A DNA stretch of 40,546 nt from Bacteroidales bacterium (lineage in GTDB: Bacteria; Bacteroidota; Bacteroidia; Bacteroidales; UBA932): positions 1 to 40,546 of the forward strand of contig VSOK01000024.1 in NCBI GenBank assembly GCA_009774765.1, written 5' to 3'. Both the position numbers and the translations under genes were made by a program. This document shows positions 16,146 through 24,098 of the stretch, in pieces. The notes below the pieces were generated by a model, which was not told the origin of the DNA, searched no databases, and saw only the letters and a list, made by a program, of their open reading frames with translations. Numbering within the stretch: position 1 is the stretch's first letter; each line of letters opens with the position of its first letter.

Positions 16146-17420
16146 ATGGACGATAGAGAACATAAATTTGGTGACTTGAATATGACTCAAGGTACCTCTA
16201 ATTATTTTCAATCCAACTCTGATTTTGACTCAAGACTTTCTATACTCAAAGGTAAGATTCGGGAGTTTTTTAATTTAAAAAATGTCAACTTTCTTTTTGG
16301 GTCAGGTACAAGCAATGGAGCTATTCCGACAATGTCGGAGCTTTATGATTCGCTCACCTTTAATGATGGTGAGGAAGAATTGGGAGCTGAGTTTAAAAGT
16401 ATCGCTACAAAATGTAAAAACAATCTAGAAAAATGTCTGACAGTAATGTATGCAGCAAGAACTCATTATCAAGGAATAAACCTCACAGATAAGAAACAAC
16501 AAGAAAAAATAGATGCTCAGTTGATGCTTTATGAATCCATGATAGAAAAAGTCGAAAAGCATATATTCAACAGCATTAATATAAGATTTGACAAAGATGA
16601 ACATAAAAAGGTTCTCGAGTACTATAAGACTTTCTATCAAAAGTTGGCTCTAAGAACTAAGGATAATTCCAGGATTAGAGTGTTTACGACAAATAATGAT
16701 CTGTTTAGTGAAACGGCTCTTGACGCCTTGAACATTCATTATATTAATGGCTTTAGTGGAGGACTTCACAAATACTTTAATCCTGCTATTTTCAACTATA
16801 CATGGTCTAAACGAATGGATACAAGTATAGACAAGTATGAACCAGTTGAAAATATGGTGTATTTATACAAAATTCATGGTTCTGTGAATTGGCGTGAGTC
16901 ACATAAACAGACCAATAATTATTTCGAGATAGAGGAAGTTGTTCCTTCTGAGACATTTCAGGATGGTTCTGTTCTTATCTATCCTACACCAACTAAACAG
17001 GATAAAAGCTTAGGTAGTCCATATGTCGATCTTTTCCGCGAGTTCCAAAACAAATTATTAGAACCGCATTCTGTTCTATTTGTTATTGGATACAGTTTTA
17101 GTGACAGACATGTAAATGATATCATATATAGAGCGTTGGCCACAAATTCCACTATAAATGTAGTCATTTTTGGTTCCAAGCCAGAGGATAAGGAAAGAAA
17201 TGCTAAGCCTATTTTCTTTATTGACGATAAACGAATCTTTACGATTTTTGGAACAGAATATATTGATGCGGATAAAAAGGACAAAAAGGGGACTATCAAT
17301 CACTTCAATTATATAGTGAATAATCTCTTGCCAAATCTTGACACATTCCAAAAAGAAGAGAACATTCTTAATAGATTTGTAGAAAATCTCAAAGCCGAAA
17401 CACAAGATGAAAATAGGTAA
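16146..17420 (+). CDS. SIR2-domain NADase-like protein (SIR2-HerA defence pair)
   Basis: The protein has 424 residues. The SIR2 fold is shown by NFLFGSGTSNGAIP (48-61, nucleotide-binding loop), RVFTTNNDLFSE (TTNND at 181-185), LYKIHGSVNW with H244, and LFVIGYSFSDRHVND near the C-terminus. Stand-alone SIR2 proteins of this kind in defence loci cleave NAD+ when activated, stopping growth of phage-infected cells. The next gene, overlapping by 14 bases, encodes a HerA-type ATPase, and SIR2-HerA pairs are an experimentally supported anti-phage system. NAD+ depletion is therefore the likely effect. An insertion of about 110 residues rich in charged helices (85-170) separates the first loop from TTNND. 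No TAnnTTTG element is visible upstream, so the promoter is unclear. Confidence 0.88.
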   Translation: MDDREHKFGDLNMTQGTSNYFQSNSDFDSRLSILKGKIREFFNLKNVNFLFGSGTSNGAIPTMSELYDSLTFNDGEEELGAEFKSIATKCKNNLEKCLTVMYAARTHYQGINLTDKKQQEKIDAQLMLYESMIEKVEKHIFNSINIRFDKDEHKKVLEYYKTFYQKLALRTKDNSRIRVFTTNNDLFSETALDALNIHYINGFSGGLHKYFNPAIFNYTWSKRMDTSIDKYEPVENMVYLYKIHGSVNWRESHKQTNNYFEIEEVVPSETFQDGSVLIYPTPTKQDKSLGSPYVDLFREFQNKLLEPHSVLFVIGYSFSDRHVNDIIYRALATNSTINVVIFGSKPEDKERNAKPIFFIDDKRIFTIFGTEYIDADKKDKKGTINHFNYIVNNLLPNLDTFQKEENILNRFVENLKAETQDENR

Positions 17421-19482
17421 AATCATATCTGTAGAATACGATAAATTTAGGGTGCGTTTGTTTCATACTACTCGAAATTCTACTGTCAATATTGACGGGA
17501 AGGTATACTATTTTGGCAATATTGGTAGCTATTTGAAGACTTTAAATTCTTCAGGGGAGTATATTATGTGTGAGGTCGTATCAATCGTTGATTGGGTGGG
17601 GCAAGAGAATCAAGTGTATAGCACATATAATCTTGATAGTTCTCGAGAGATTATAATAAAGCCGATAGGAACATTAGTGAACGAAAAGTTCTGTATGGGT
17701 GTGGGCATATTCCCTTCTTTGTATAGTGATGTGGAAATTGTGACCTTTAATGATTTGGACTTAATATTATCTTATAATGAGGGTGACGCTGTTAATGGTG
17801 TACATTCAACGATTTCCATCGGGACAAGTAAAAGTTTGATTAATTACTCTATAGAACTTGATATCAATCGTTTCTTCAATATACATTCGGCCGTACTTGG
17901 GAATAGTGGTAGTGGCAAGTCTAATACAATCGCTCATATTTTGCATGAAGTATATCGCAAGCATGGTAATGAAGCCATAGGTGCCAAAACAATCATATTC
18001 GATGCAAATGGTGAATATCCAATGGCCTTGGAAGAAGAGGCTCATTTGAATAACGAAATAGAGTCTGTTTTTTATAAGCCAAATATTAGTGAGAATGGTG
18101 TACATAAACGATTTGTATTACCATATTATTTGATGAACCTTGATGAATGGCTATCCTTTTTGATGGCATCGGAACGAACTCAAAAACCGTTCTGGGATAG
18201 GGTGCTTCAAGAGAGTTATAAATTTTACAGCATTTTCAATGCTGACAAAAGAAACGACGCTCATCGATTTGCCAATTATATCAAATGGAAATTACGGCAA
18301 ATGCTATTCAATATTGTAAGCAGAATAGATAGCGATACCTCCAAGATGACAGCGGCAAAAGGAGCTGTTGCCACGCTTAGACAAACATGCAATAATAGCC
18401 TTGATGATGATGTTGATAATAATGTCTTGAAAGATCTTGCTAACTTTCTCAATGCTTGTAACGATTTGTGTGTTATTAATTTTGGCAACAATAATGACTC
18501 ATTATCCAATGCACTTGATCTTTTTACTGCAATAGATAGTGAACCGAAATATGTATGTGTCATAAAATATAAAGACCATTGCGATACCAAACTTTTAGAT
18601 ACCGTAACGGAAGGAGCATTTCGACAAATCGATGAAAATGATGCCTTGTTGGTAGACCAGAACAAACTTATGCCGGGTAAATACTTTGACTATCACTATC
18701 TGCGAACTGCGGTTGATATGGTACTTTTGGAGGAAGAAGCCCATGGTAATCTGCATATTAGAGACTTCACATCTACGCTGATGAGTCGGTTGGATTTCTT
18801 CCTTTATAATCCAGAGTGTGCGTTTATGCGTATTGAGACTCCAGATTATCAAGATTACAATGACTACTTAGAAAAAATGTTTGGCATTTCAGATTCTGAT
18901 GGACAGAGCAAACAACTTATCACTATTGATTCTAGTGAAGTGGGAACAGATGCTTTGGAATTGATGACAAGTGTCGTATCCCGAATGGTGTTCGATTACA
19001 GAAAATGTAAGTTTGGAGAATCGCGACAACAGAAACCAATACACTTGATTCTTGATGAGGCACACCGTTATATTCGAAAAGATGCAAATTATATAATGCG
19101 AGAGAATATATTTGAAAAAATAGCGCGAGAGGGCAGAAAGTATTCTCTTTATTTGATTATATCTTCGCAAAGGCCATCAGAGTTATCACAAACCGTTTTG
19201 TCGCAATGCGGAAACTATATTGTTCACCGGATCCAAAATGAAGTAGATATGAAATATATCTATTCGGTTCTACCATACTTTAGCGAAGATTATATTACAA
19301 AAATCAAACAAGCTGTACCTGGTGAGGCTTTGATTTTCGGGAATTGTGTGCCTATGCCTATTATGGTTAAAGTAGAAGAAGCGGTGCCTGCACCGAATAG
19401 CAAAAACTGTGACATCAAGATGGAATGGTTTTACAAGAAAGTTATAGCTGATACAGATGACCCAAATATACAGAATGGTTGA
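17407..19482 (+). CDS. herA: HerA-type DNA translocase/ATPase (SIR2-HerA defence pair)
   Basis: The protein has 691 residues. An N-terminal HAS-barrel-like region (MKIGKIISVEYDKFRVRLF) precedes the RecA-like motor. Walker A is LGNSGSGKSNT (G165-S172), followed by FDANGEYP. Walker B is LILDEAHRYI (about 545-554), and SSQRPSELSQTVLSQCGNYI is the conserved motor segment typical of HerA/FtsK-type hexamers. HerA ATPases form rings. In SIR2-HerA systems the ring associates with the SIR2 protein and is required for defence. The start overlaps the SIR2 gene by 14 bases, indicating translational coupling. The stop (19480-19482) overlaps the start of the vsr remnant, showing how tightly the cassette is packed. 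The length is slightly above that of archaeal HerA (about 500), with an internal insertion at about 230-400. The gene appears intact. Confidence 0.88.
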   Translation: MKIGKIISVEYDKFRVRLFHTTRNSTVNIDGKVYYFGNIGSYLKTLNSSGEYIMCEVVSIVDWVGQENQVYSTYNLDSSREIIIKPIGTLVNEKFCMGVGIFPSLYSDVEIVTFNDLDLILSYNEGDAVNGVHSTISIGTSKSLINYSIELDINRFFNIHSAVLGNSGSGKSNTIAHILHEVYRKHGNEAIGAKTIIFDANGEYPMALEEEAHLNNEIESVFYKPNISENGVHKRFVLPYYLMNLDEWLSFLMASERTQKPFWDRVLQESYKFYSIFNADKRNDAHRFANYIKWKLRQMLFNIVSRIDSDTSKMTAAKGAVATLRQTCNNSLDDDVDNNVLKDLANFLNACNDLCVINFGNNNDSLSNALDLFTAIDSEPKYVCVIKYKDHCDTKLLDTVTEGAFRQIDENDALLVDQNKLMPGKYFDYHYLRTAVDMVLLEEEAHGNLHIRDFTSTLMSRLDFFLYNPECAFMRIETPDYQDYNDYLEKMFGISDSDGQSKQLITIDSSEVGTDALELMTSVVSRMVFDYRKCKFGESRQQKPIHLILDEAHRYIRKDANYIMRENIFEKIAREGRKYSLYLIISSQRPSELSQTVLSQCGNYIVHRIQNEVDMKYIYSVLPYFSEDYITKIKQAVPGEALIFGNCVPMPIMVKVEEAVPAPNSKNCDIKMEWFYKKVIADTDDPNIQNG

Positions 19483-19968
19483 TGTGTTAACCAAGGAACA
19501 GCGTCATCGTTGTATGTCTGTTATAAAGAGCAAGAAGAAAATGTTAGAATTGTTGGTTGGGAAGTTCTTGTTCAGCCGTGGCTTTTGGTATCGGCTGAAT
19601 CACCTACGGCTTCCTGGGTATCACTTAGTTTTACGCAAATACAGGACTGCAATTTGCGTGAAAGGTTACTTTAGGTATGGTTACGAAGGCTGCAAATATT
19701 ATGTTTTTCGAAGACAAATACTTAATTTGGGCAGAATAAAATTGAGTGTAATCGGAGTAGAGATATAGAGGAAAGGCAGTGACTAACTTCTATGGTTTGG
19801 AATTGTATTACCGTTTGGGAATGTCAACTGAAATCGAGTTCTCCTACAGACGAATATAAGCTTTGCTGTATATTCCTTGAAGACAGGAGAGTCAAATCTT
19901 GTGAAATAGCTGAGGAGGAATATGGTATGGTGGCAGAACCCGTTGAAAGTTATGGTAAATCAAAATAA
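19475..19968 (+). pseudogene. vsr: Decayed very-short-patch repair endonuclease
   Basis: Vsr nicks DNA at T:G mismatches that arise by deamination of 5-methylcytosine, so it accompanies Dcm-type methyltransferases. From ATG 19475 the frame reads MVDVLTKEQRHRCMSVIKSK and FLFSRGFWYRLNHLRLPG, all typical of Vsr. The catalytic core is damaged: the usual LPG-x-PDIVL aspartate region is LPGYHLVL, and the FWHGH motif with the catalytic histidine is FRYGYEGC. After YYVF the frame shifts. The Vsr C-terminus continues in another frame with internal stops (NKIECNRSRDIEE, CITVWECQL, FLEDRRVKS, GMVAEPVESYGK) to a stop at 19966-19968. Motif loss plus frame damage show a true pseudogene rather than a read error. 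It probably once served a cytosine-5 methyltransferase such as the one at 6585. Confidence 0.85.
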
Positions 19969-20338
19969 ATTTCCGTATTGTGGGCCGTTCTATATTGGGG
20001 GAATATTTGATATTTTTGGGAACATTACATTATAAAATGATATATAAAACCCAATGTTTAATTTGAGTGTCAGATTGATGTGGAATAACCATCGGTTCAA
20101 GCGTGGAATTTTGAAGTAGGCTATTATGAAGATATTACAGCACTGACTTTAGATGTGTTGTTTTACTTTATATTTGGCAGAATGTATGCCGCGGGGCATA
20201 TAAATGAAGACGATATTTGATAGGCTGTAGCAGAGTCTAATAGTGAATATTGGGAACTTACTAAAAGTGGACGCAAGTATTACATTGCACATAAAGCGGT
20301 TATGGGTCCTTGCAAGTAATTGTGGTTCAGTGGATTAT
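19969..20338 (+). other. A/T-rich stretch with a decayed ORF
   Basis: Between about 20118 and 20320 one forward frame reads FEVGYYEDITALTLDVLFYF, then FGRMYAAGHINEDDI, two stops, and AESNSEYWELTKSGRKYYIA ending in KAVMGPCK with a stop. The pieces look like one former protein of about 65 or more residues interrupted by stops and lacking an ATG. I do not recognise it. Nothing else is evident in this stretch, which is the right edge of the A/T-rich island. Confidence 0.4.
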
Positions 20339-20372
20339 AAAGCAGTATGCCTTGTGTGAAGCATACTGCTTT
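20339..20372 (+). terminator. Hairpin terminator at the island's right edge
   Basis: AAAGCAGTATGC (20339-20350) and its exact complement GCATACTGCTTT (20361-20372) form a 12-bp stem with a ten-base loop. The A-rich base on the left and TTT on the right suit termination in either direction. Confidence 0.7.
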
Positions 20373-20433
20373 GCAATTTGTTGATATATAGGTAGTTATG
20401 AGAACCCACCTATGTGCCATTTGACTGTTACAA

Positions 20434-20464
20434 GACTCCGCCAGTTTGGGCGTTAGGGCGGGTC
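20434..20464 (-). terminator. Possible terminator after the cupin gene
   Basis: GACTCCGCC (20434-20442) can pair with GGCGGGTC (20457-20464), giving a G/C-rich stem with one unpaired base, located 40 bases beyond the cupin stop on the reverse strand. A T-run is nearly absent, so this is a weak call. Confidence 0.35.
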
Positions 20465-20503
20465 GGTCGGTGGATTAGCCAGCTTGGGTTGTGGTGAGGG
20501 CAA

Positions 20504-20914
20504 TCATAGGAGGCTGGGCCTTTCGGTGATGGTGCCGTCAGTCATGGTGTAGTTTCCGAGGCTGTTTTCTTTGGCTTGTATGCAGAGGTAGGTCATAGGT
20601 TCTTGTGAGGTGCATTTGAGGTTGCGGTCGCAGCCTGTAGCTACTCTGATTACTGAGCCGGCTGAAATGTCAAAGACTTCGGTGTCGATCTGGAATTTGC
20701 CGGATCCGGAGATTATGATGTAGTTTTCTTCGTTTTCCTTGTGGTTGTGAAAGAATGGCACGGCCGCTCCTTGTGGGAGTGTTCCCAATGAGATTTCGCA
20801 GGATGTCGCCTCTGTGGCGTCTTTCAGAAATTCTTTTCCTTCGAAGTGGCTGAAGTTGTCAATTTGTGCGTGGGTGAATTTTTCTCCCTTGTCAATGATT
20901 TTAATTGTGCTCAT
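20504..20914 (-). CDS. Small cupin-domain protein
   Basis: This 136-residue single-domain cupin has the first cupin motif PFFHNHKENEENYIIISGSG (53-72), with H56, H58 and E62 as likely metal ligands. The second motif (SAGSVIRVATGCDRNLKC) lacks the usual histidine, so metal binding would be incomplete or use other residues. Such small cupins bind a metabolite or metal. The substrate cannot be read from sequence. The gene is divergent from an HxlR regulator, a common pairing in which the regulator controls its neighbour. A copy of the dispersed leader-like repeat (20915-20982) sits directly before its start. Confidence 0.85.
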   Translation of the reverse strand: MSTIKIIDKGEKFTHAQIDNFSHFEGKEFLKDATEATSCEISLGTLPQGAAVPFFHNHKENEENYIIISGSGKFQIDTEVFDISAGSVIRVATGCDRNLKCTSQEPMTYLCIQAKENSLGNYTMTDGTITERPSLL

Positions 20915-20982
20915 AATTCAGTTTGTTTTAAACTTCGTTTACAATCATTCCGCCTCGGCATAGTAAACTTTGCTCTCGGCTT
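20915..20982 (-). repeat. Dispersed leader-like repeat, copy C
   Basis: Read on the reverse strand it contains AGCCGAGAGCAAAG, TTTACTATGCCGAGGCGG, ATGATTGTAAACG and TTTAAAACAAAC, then the cupin ATG. It is shorter than copy B by a few bases in the first block but keeps the same order. Confidence 0.65.
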
Positions 20983-21134
20983 AATCGTTTATTGTAGATT
21001 TTAATAATATTGTCATTAACTTTGCAATTGCAATCAACTATCTTTTTGATAGTGCAAATGTATAGTGAAAATATGTGATGTGCAAGATGTTACATATTTG
21101 TGACTTACTTACCTTTATGTAATTATTGTTAAAA
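20983..21134. promoter_or_regulatory. Divergent cupin/HxlR control region with two inverted repeats
   Basis: TTGCAATTGCAA (21022-21033) is a perfect 12-bp palindrome overlapping a forward -7 match TAACTTTG (21017-21024). ACTATC and GATAGT (21038-21054) form a second inverted repeat with a five-T spacer. Either could be the HxlR operator. Their position between the divergent genes suits control of both. Confidence 0.45.
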
Positions 21135-21500
21135 ATGAATTCATTGCGACTAAAGGAAAATCTGAAAAAATATACACGTACAGAAAGTTGTCCTGTCAGA
21201 AATGTCATTTCACGGTTTTCGGGCAAATGGTCTATGCTGGTGCTTTGTGTCCTTTCCGAGAATGAGGCTACCCGTTTCAGCGCTATCGGCAGGGCACTTC
21301 CGGACATTTCCCCGAAGGTGCTTTCCGAAACCTTGAAGAATCTGGAGGCAGACAGGCTTATTAGCAGAAAGCTTTACCCGGAAGTGCCTCCGAAGGTGGA
21401 ATATTCGTTGACGGAACTTGGCCGGAGTCTTATTCCGATAATCGGGGAACTTATATCCTGGGCGGCGGATAACTATGATGTTTTTGTGAAGAATGACTGA
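21135..21500 (+). CDS. HxlR-family winged-helix transcriptional regulator
   Basis: The protein has 121 residues starting at ATG 21135 (MNSLRLKENLKKYTR). An in-frame TTG at 21126 is less likely. The HxlR signature is complete: CPVRNVISRFSGKWSMLVL at the N-terminus with the conserved CP and GKW, then FSAIGRALPDISPKVLSETLKNLEADRLISRK as the DNA-binding helices and wing, and VEYSLTELGRSLIPII. HxlR proteins act as dimers and often respond to redox or electrophilic signals through the conserved cysteine. The probable targets are the divergent cupin gene and its own promoter, given the palindromes between them. Confidence 0.92.
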   Translation: MNSLRLKENLKKYTRTESCPVRNVISRFSGKWSMLVLCVLSENEATRFSAIGRALPDISPKVLSETLKNLEADRLISRKLYPEVPPKVEYSLTELGRSLIPIIGELISWAADNYDVFVKND

Positions 21501-21586
21501 TGGAAATGATCTGTAAAAGTCAGTCGTTGTAATGCTCCTGTATATTGGGGCGGATGTGTTTTAAATAGATTGTAAATAAGTAAGAT

Positions 21587-21994
21587 ATGGAGACAATAGA
21601 GGTGGTTGCGGCGATAATACGGGACGGTGAGAGGATTTTTGCGACGCAGAGGGGATACGGGGATTTCAAGGATATGTGGGAGTTTCCCGGTGGGAAGGTC
21701 GAGGTGGGGGAGAGCCTTGAGGATGCGCTGAGGAGGGAGATCCGTGAGGAACTTGACACGGAGATCGGCGTAGATTCGTTTCTGTGCACCGTGGATTATG
21801 ACTATCCGTCGTTCCATCTGACTATGCACTGCTATATGTGCTCGGTGATTTCCGGTGATCTGGTCCTGAAGGAGCATGAGTCCGCTCGCTGGTTGGGTAT
21901 GGATGAGCTTGATTCTGTGGATTGGCTGCCGGCGGATATTGGAATATTGCCGAAAATTGCCGGTGAGGTGAACGGTAACTGGCGCTTGAATTGA
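21587..21994 (+). CDS. Nudix hydrolase, MutT/8-oxo-dGTP diphosphatase-like
   Basis: The protein has 135 residues. The Nudix box spans about 36-58 as G-x5-E-x7-REIREE (G36, E42, R50, E51, E54, E55), with aspartate where the usual glycine follows. The preceding QRGYGDFKDMWEFPGGKVE is typical of MutT-like (8-oxo-dGTP) enzymes, as is the size. It probably hydrolyses oxidised or modified nucleoside triphosphates, sparing DNA from mutagenic precursors. It stands alone between the HxlR gene and the convergent Smr gene. Confidence 0.9.
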   Translation: METIEVVAAIIRDGERIFATQRGYGDFKDMWEFPGGKVEVGESLEDALRREIREELDTEIGVDSFLCTVDYDYPSFHLTMHCYMCSVISGDLVLKEHESARWLGMDELDSVDWLPADIGILPKIAGEVNGNWRLN

Positions 21995-22027
21995 GCTGTC
22001 GTCAATTATTCCGCTGAATTTTGCTTC

Positions 22028-22678
22028 TTATCTTATGGTGACTACGGTGACTGCCGGGTCGCCTACGGAGTAGGTGCATTTCAGGGCCAGGACTTCAGTC
22101 AGTTCCTTTCTTATGGCGGCCTTCAGGACTCCGTCTCCGATGCCATGGATAAATGATATCTTCATTCCTTTGTGGGGGAGGTTTTCTCGGATTATCCTTT
22201 TGAAATGGTCGAGCTGGAATTGTAGTTGCTGGCCTTCCGGGACATTTTTCCATCCTGGGATTGATTCTATGTGGAGGTCTACTGTAAGTGTTCCCGTGTT
22301 TGGCGGAGCGGCATTTCTGACCTTGCGGGGCTCCACGGATTTGGATGTCTTGGCATTTGCCTGTTTCAGACTTGAAAGTTCGGATTCCTCGGTCACTGCA
22401 AATTCTCTGCGCGATGATTCTATCTCGAAGCCGTCTTCAAGTTCAATGGTGACTTTGTTCCCGTTAACTGAGACTATTTTTCCACGCAGGTCACAATCCA
22501 TCATAACGACTTTCTGTCCTGCTTTTAGTGCAGAGGTTTTCTGTTTTGGCTCTGGTTCAGTGGATTTAGGCTGTGGCTTTGACGATTTCGTTGCTTTGTT
22601 GTATACGGGTTCAGTTTCAGGAATGACTGAAAGCCCTTTCAGGGATGCGAAATCGTGTATGATGTCCTGCTTTTTCAT
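22028..22678 (-). CDS. Smr-domain protein (MutS2 C-terminal-like, DUF2027-like)
   Basis: I place the start at ATG 22678 (MKKQDIIHDFASL), giving 216 residues. The longer frame to 22771 passes through the promoter. Residues 50-110 hold a KOW-like beta segment (AGQKVVMMDCDLRGKIVSV, then EDGFEIESSRREFAV), after a proline- and lysine-rich linker. The C-terminus is an Smr domain: TVDLHIESI carries the DLH motif and FIHGIGDGVLKAAI the HGxG motif. Smr domains are nicking endonucleases in MutS2 and relatives. In Bacteroidota this domain pairing resembles DUF2027 proteins. A -7 element lies 17 bases upstream. Confidence 0.85.
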   Translation of the reverse strand: MKKQDIIHDFASLKGLSVIPETEPVYNKATKSSKPQPKSTEPEPKQKTSALKAGQKVVMMDCDLRGKIVSVNGNKVTIELEDGFEIESSRREFAVTEESELSSLKQANAKTSKSVEPRKVRNAAPPNTGTLTVDLHIESIPGWKNVPEGQQLQFQLDHFKRIIRENLPHKGMKISFIHGIGDGVLKAAIRKELTEVLALKCTYSVGDPAVTVVTIR

Positions 22679-22694
22679 ATTCTGAATCCTGTGA

Positions 22695-22702
22695 CAAATA
22701 TA
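22695..22702 (-). promoter_or_regulatory. Candidate -7 promoter of the Smr gene
   Basis: On the reverse strand this is TATATTTG, a match to TAnnTTTG, 17 bases before ATG 22678. It supports the shorter start. Confidence 0.6.
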
Positions 22703-22756
22703 GCCAAAGCTGAGAGCAAAATCAACAAACTTGTTTTTTCTACACTCACCTTTTCT

Positions 22757-22764
22757 TATATTTG
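22757..22764 (+). promoter_or_regulatory. Candidate -7 promoter of the 22835 gene
   Basis: TATATTTG on the forward strand, 71 bases before ATG 22835. With the reverse copy at 22695-22702 it forms a divergent promoter pair using the same octamer. Confidence 0.55.
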
Positions 22765-22834
22765 TTCGCAAAGTGATATACTTGAAGACAATAACAGTCG
22801 ATTTTGCTTTGTCATCCCATTGGTTATTAAGGAA

Positions 22835-23713
22835 ATGAATGAAATTTATAGCATAGAGAATCTTGATGAACTGTCTGTTTATTTAGGTAAACAGGAACAG
22901 GGAAAAGCCAGAAGTTGGCTTTTGGGGCAGTTTGATAAGTTATACCGCTATGCGAACATTAAGGAATGGAATGACCTTGTGAGAGTATGTGAGGCTTTGA
23001 ACATTGTCGGCTGGGGAGATAGGGAACCTTTGGAAGCGAAAGCTCAATGCTGGATAAATGGTAGTTTCTATACTTCATTGATGAACCGATATTTTGAAAT
23101 TGAGGATGAACAAGGATGGAGCAGATTAAAAGATTCCTATGTTTTGGAAAATGGTAGCGATAAAACCTGTTATGCAGGTTATGAATTTAAGTCGCAACGG
23201 AATTTATTGCCCAAGTCCCCTGTTCGGTGGCAGAAGTCTGGGAACTATCAGAAATCTGTTCAACCTCTCTATGAAAGTCTTGACAGACTGAAAGATCTGG
23301 TCGTACATGGACTTCGGTCGGAAAAATATGGCGATAGCTTTTCTTATCTTGGTATTTCAATGTTTTTCAGTCATCACGATGACGAGAATGAATCTGTCAG
23401 GTATGAATACTTTCATTCTGAAAATGAAGTGCCGGAAGGGTTTGATGGTAAATATTATATCCGTCTCAAGTATAAATGGGGGCGTATGGTAAATCAGAAC
23501 GGAGTGTATCATATAAAGGTCGAATGTTATTTTAGCCGTAAATTCGGTGAATTGCCGTTGCCTGAGCAGAAGAGAACAATCATAGGCGATTTCTTGTATT
23601 ATGTAAAATATGTTTCCGATAAATTGCAGAAAAAGAAAATCGGATATGATTGCAATCTCTTGAAAAGCGATTTGGAGCAGATTTTAATGAAATGGGAAAA
23701 CCGCAAAGAATAA
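22835..23713 (+). CDS. Unrecognised protein
   Basis: I start it at ATG 22835 (MNEIYSIENLDELSVYLG), 292 residues. The open frame further upstream overlaps the reverse Smr gene and its promoter and is unlikely to be translated. The first 100 residues look helical (EQGKARSWLLGQFDKLYRYA, then LVRVCEALNIVGWGD). The middle and end are mixed alpha/beta with many aromatics (YAGYEFKSQRNLLPKS, HIKVECYFSRKFGELPL). There is no signal peptide, membrane segment or catalytic motif that I recognise. It is monocistronic, with its own promoter at 22757 and a following gene that has its own leader repeat. Confidence 0.75.
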   Translation: MNEIYSIENLDELSVYLGKQEQGKARSWLLGQFDKLYRYANIKEWNDLVRVCEALNIVGWGDREPLEAKAQCWINGSFYTSLMNRYFEIEDEQGWSRLKDSYVLENGSDKTCYAGYEFKSQRNLLPKSPVRWQKSGNYQKSVQPLYESLDRLKDLVVHGLRSEKYGDSFSYLGISMFFSHHDDENESVRYEYFHSENEVPEGFDGKYYIRLKYKWGRMVNQNGVYHIKVECYFSRKFGELPLPEQKRTIIGDFLYYVKYVSDKLQKKKIGYDCNLLKSDLEQILMKWENRKE

Positions 23714-23720
23714 ATGATTA

Positions 23721-23795
23721 AGCTGAGAGCAGAGGCAAAGTAAACTTTGACTATGCCGAGGCGAAAGTGATTGTAAAATCTTAAAATAAACGATT
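23721..23795 (+). repeat. Dispersed leader-like repeat, copy B
   Basis: The blocks are AGCTGAGAGCAGAGG, AAACTTTGACTATGCCGAGGC, AGTGATTGTAAAATC and TTAAAATAAACG, then the ATG of the Dabb gene at 23796. This is the most complete copy and sits exactly in the 5' leader. Confidence 0.65.
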
Positions 23796-24098
23796 ATGAT
23801 AAGACATATTGTAATGTGGAAATTGAAGCCGGAGGCTGAGGGACGGACGGCAAAGGAGAATGCCCAGTGGATGAAAGAACATCTGGAGGGACTGCTTGGT
23901 GTCGTGCCTCAATTGGTTGAATGCGAGGTAGGTATCAATGTGGTGGAAGGGAACTATGACGCCTGTCTCGTGTCTGTGTTCAAGTCGTTGGATGATCTTG
24001 CGGCTTATAAGGTACATCCTGAGCACGTCAAGATTTCCGAGTATTGCAACAAGGTGCGTGAATCCAGGGTCGCGTGTGATTTTGAGATTGCCGGATAA
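23796..24098 (+). CDS. Dabb-family stress-responsive A/B-barrel protein
   Basis: The protein has 100 residues opening with MIRHIVMWKLKPEAEG, the typical start of Dabb (dimeric alpha/beta-barrel) proteins. Later come EVGINVVEGNYDACLVSVFKS and LAAYKVHPEHVKISEY, with the conserved YxxHPxH element. These ferredoxin-like proteins form dimers and have varied or unknown roles. Its stop codon overlaps the ATG of the alcohol dehydrogenase (TAATG), so the two are translationally coupled and probably act on related substrates. Confidence 0.9.
   Translation: MIRHIVMWKLKPEAEGRTAKENAQWMKEHLEGLLGVVPQLVECEVGINVVEGNYDACLVSVFKSLDDLAAYKVHPEHVKISEYCNKVRESRVACDFEIAG

Noticed and set aside
19457..19768. A 103-residue intact Vsr
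   Set aside because: Catalytic residues are missing and the true C-terminus continues in another frame with stops.
22655..22834. A longer N-terminus for the 22835 gene
   Set aside because: It would overlap the Smr gene's promoter and start, and the forward -7 element at 22757 lies inside it.
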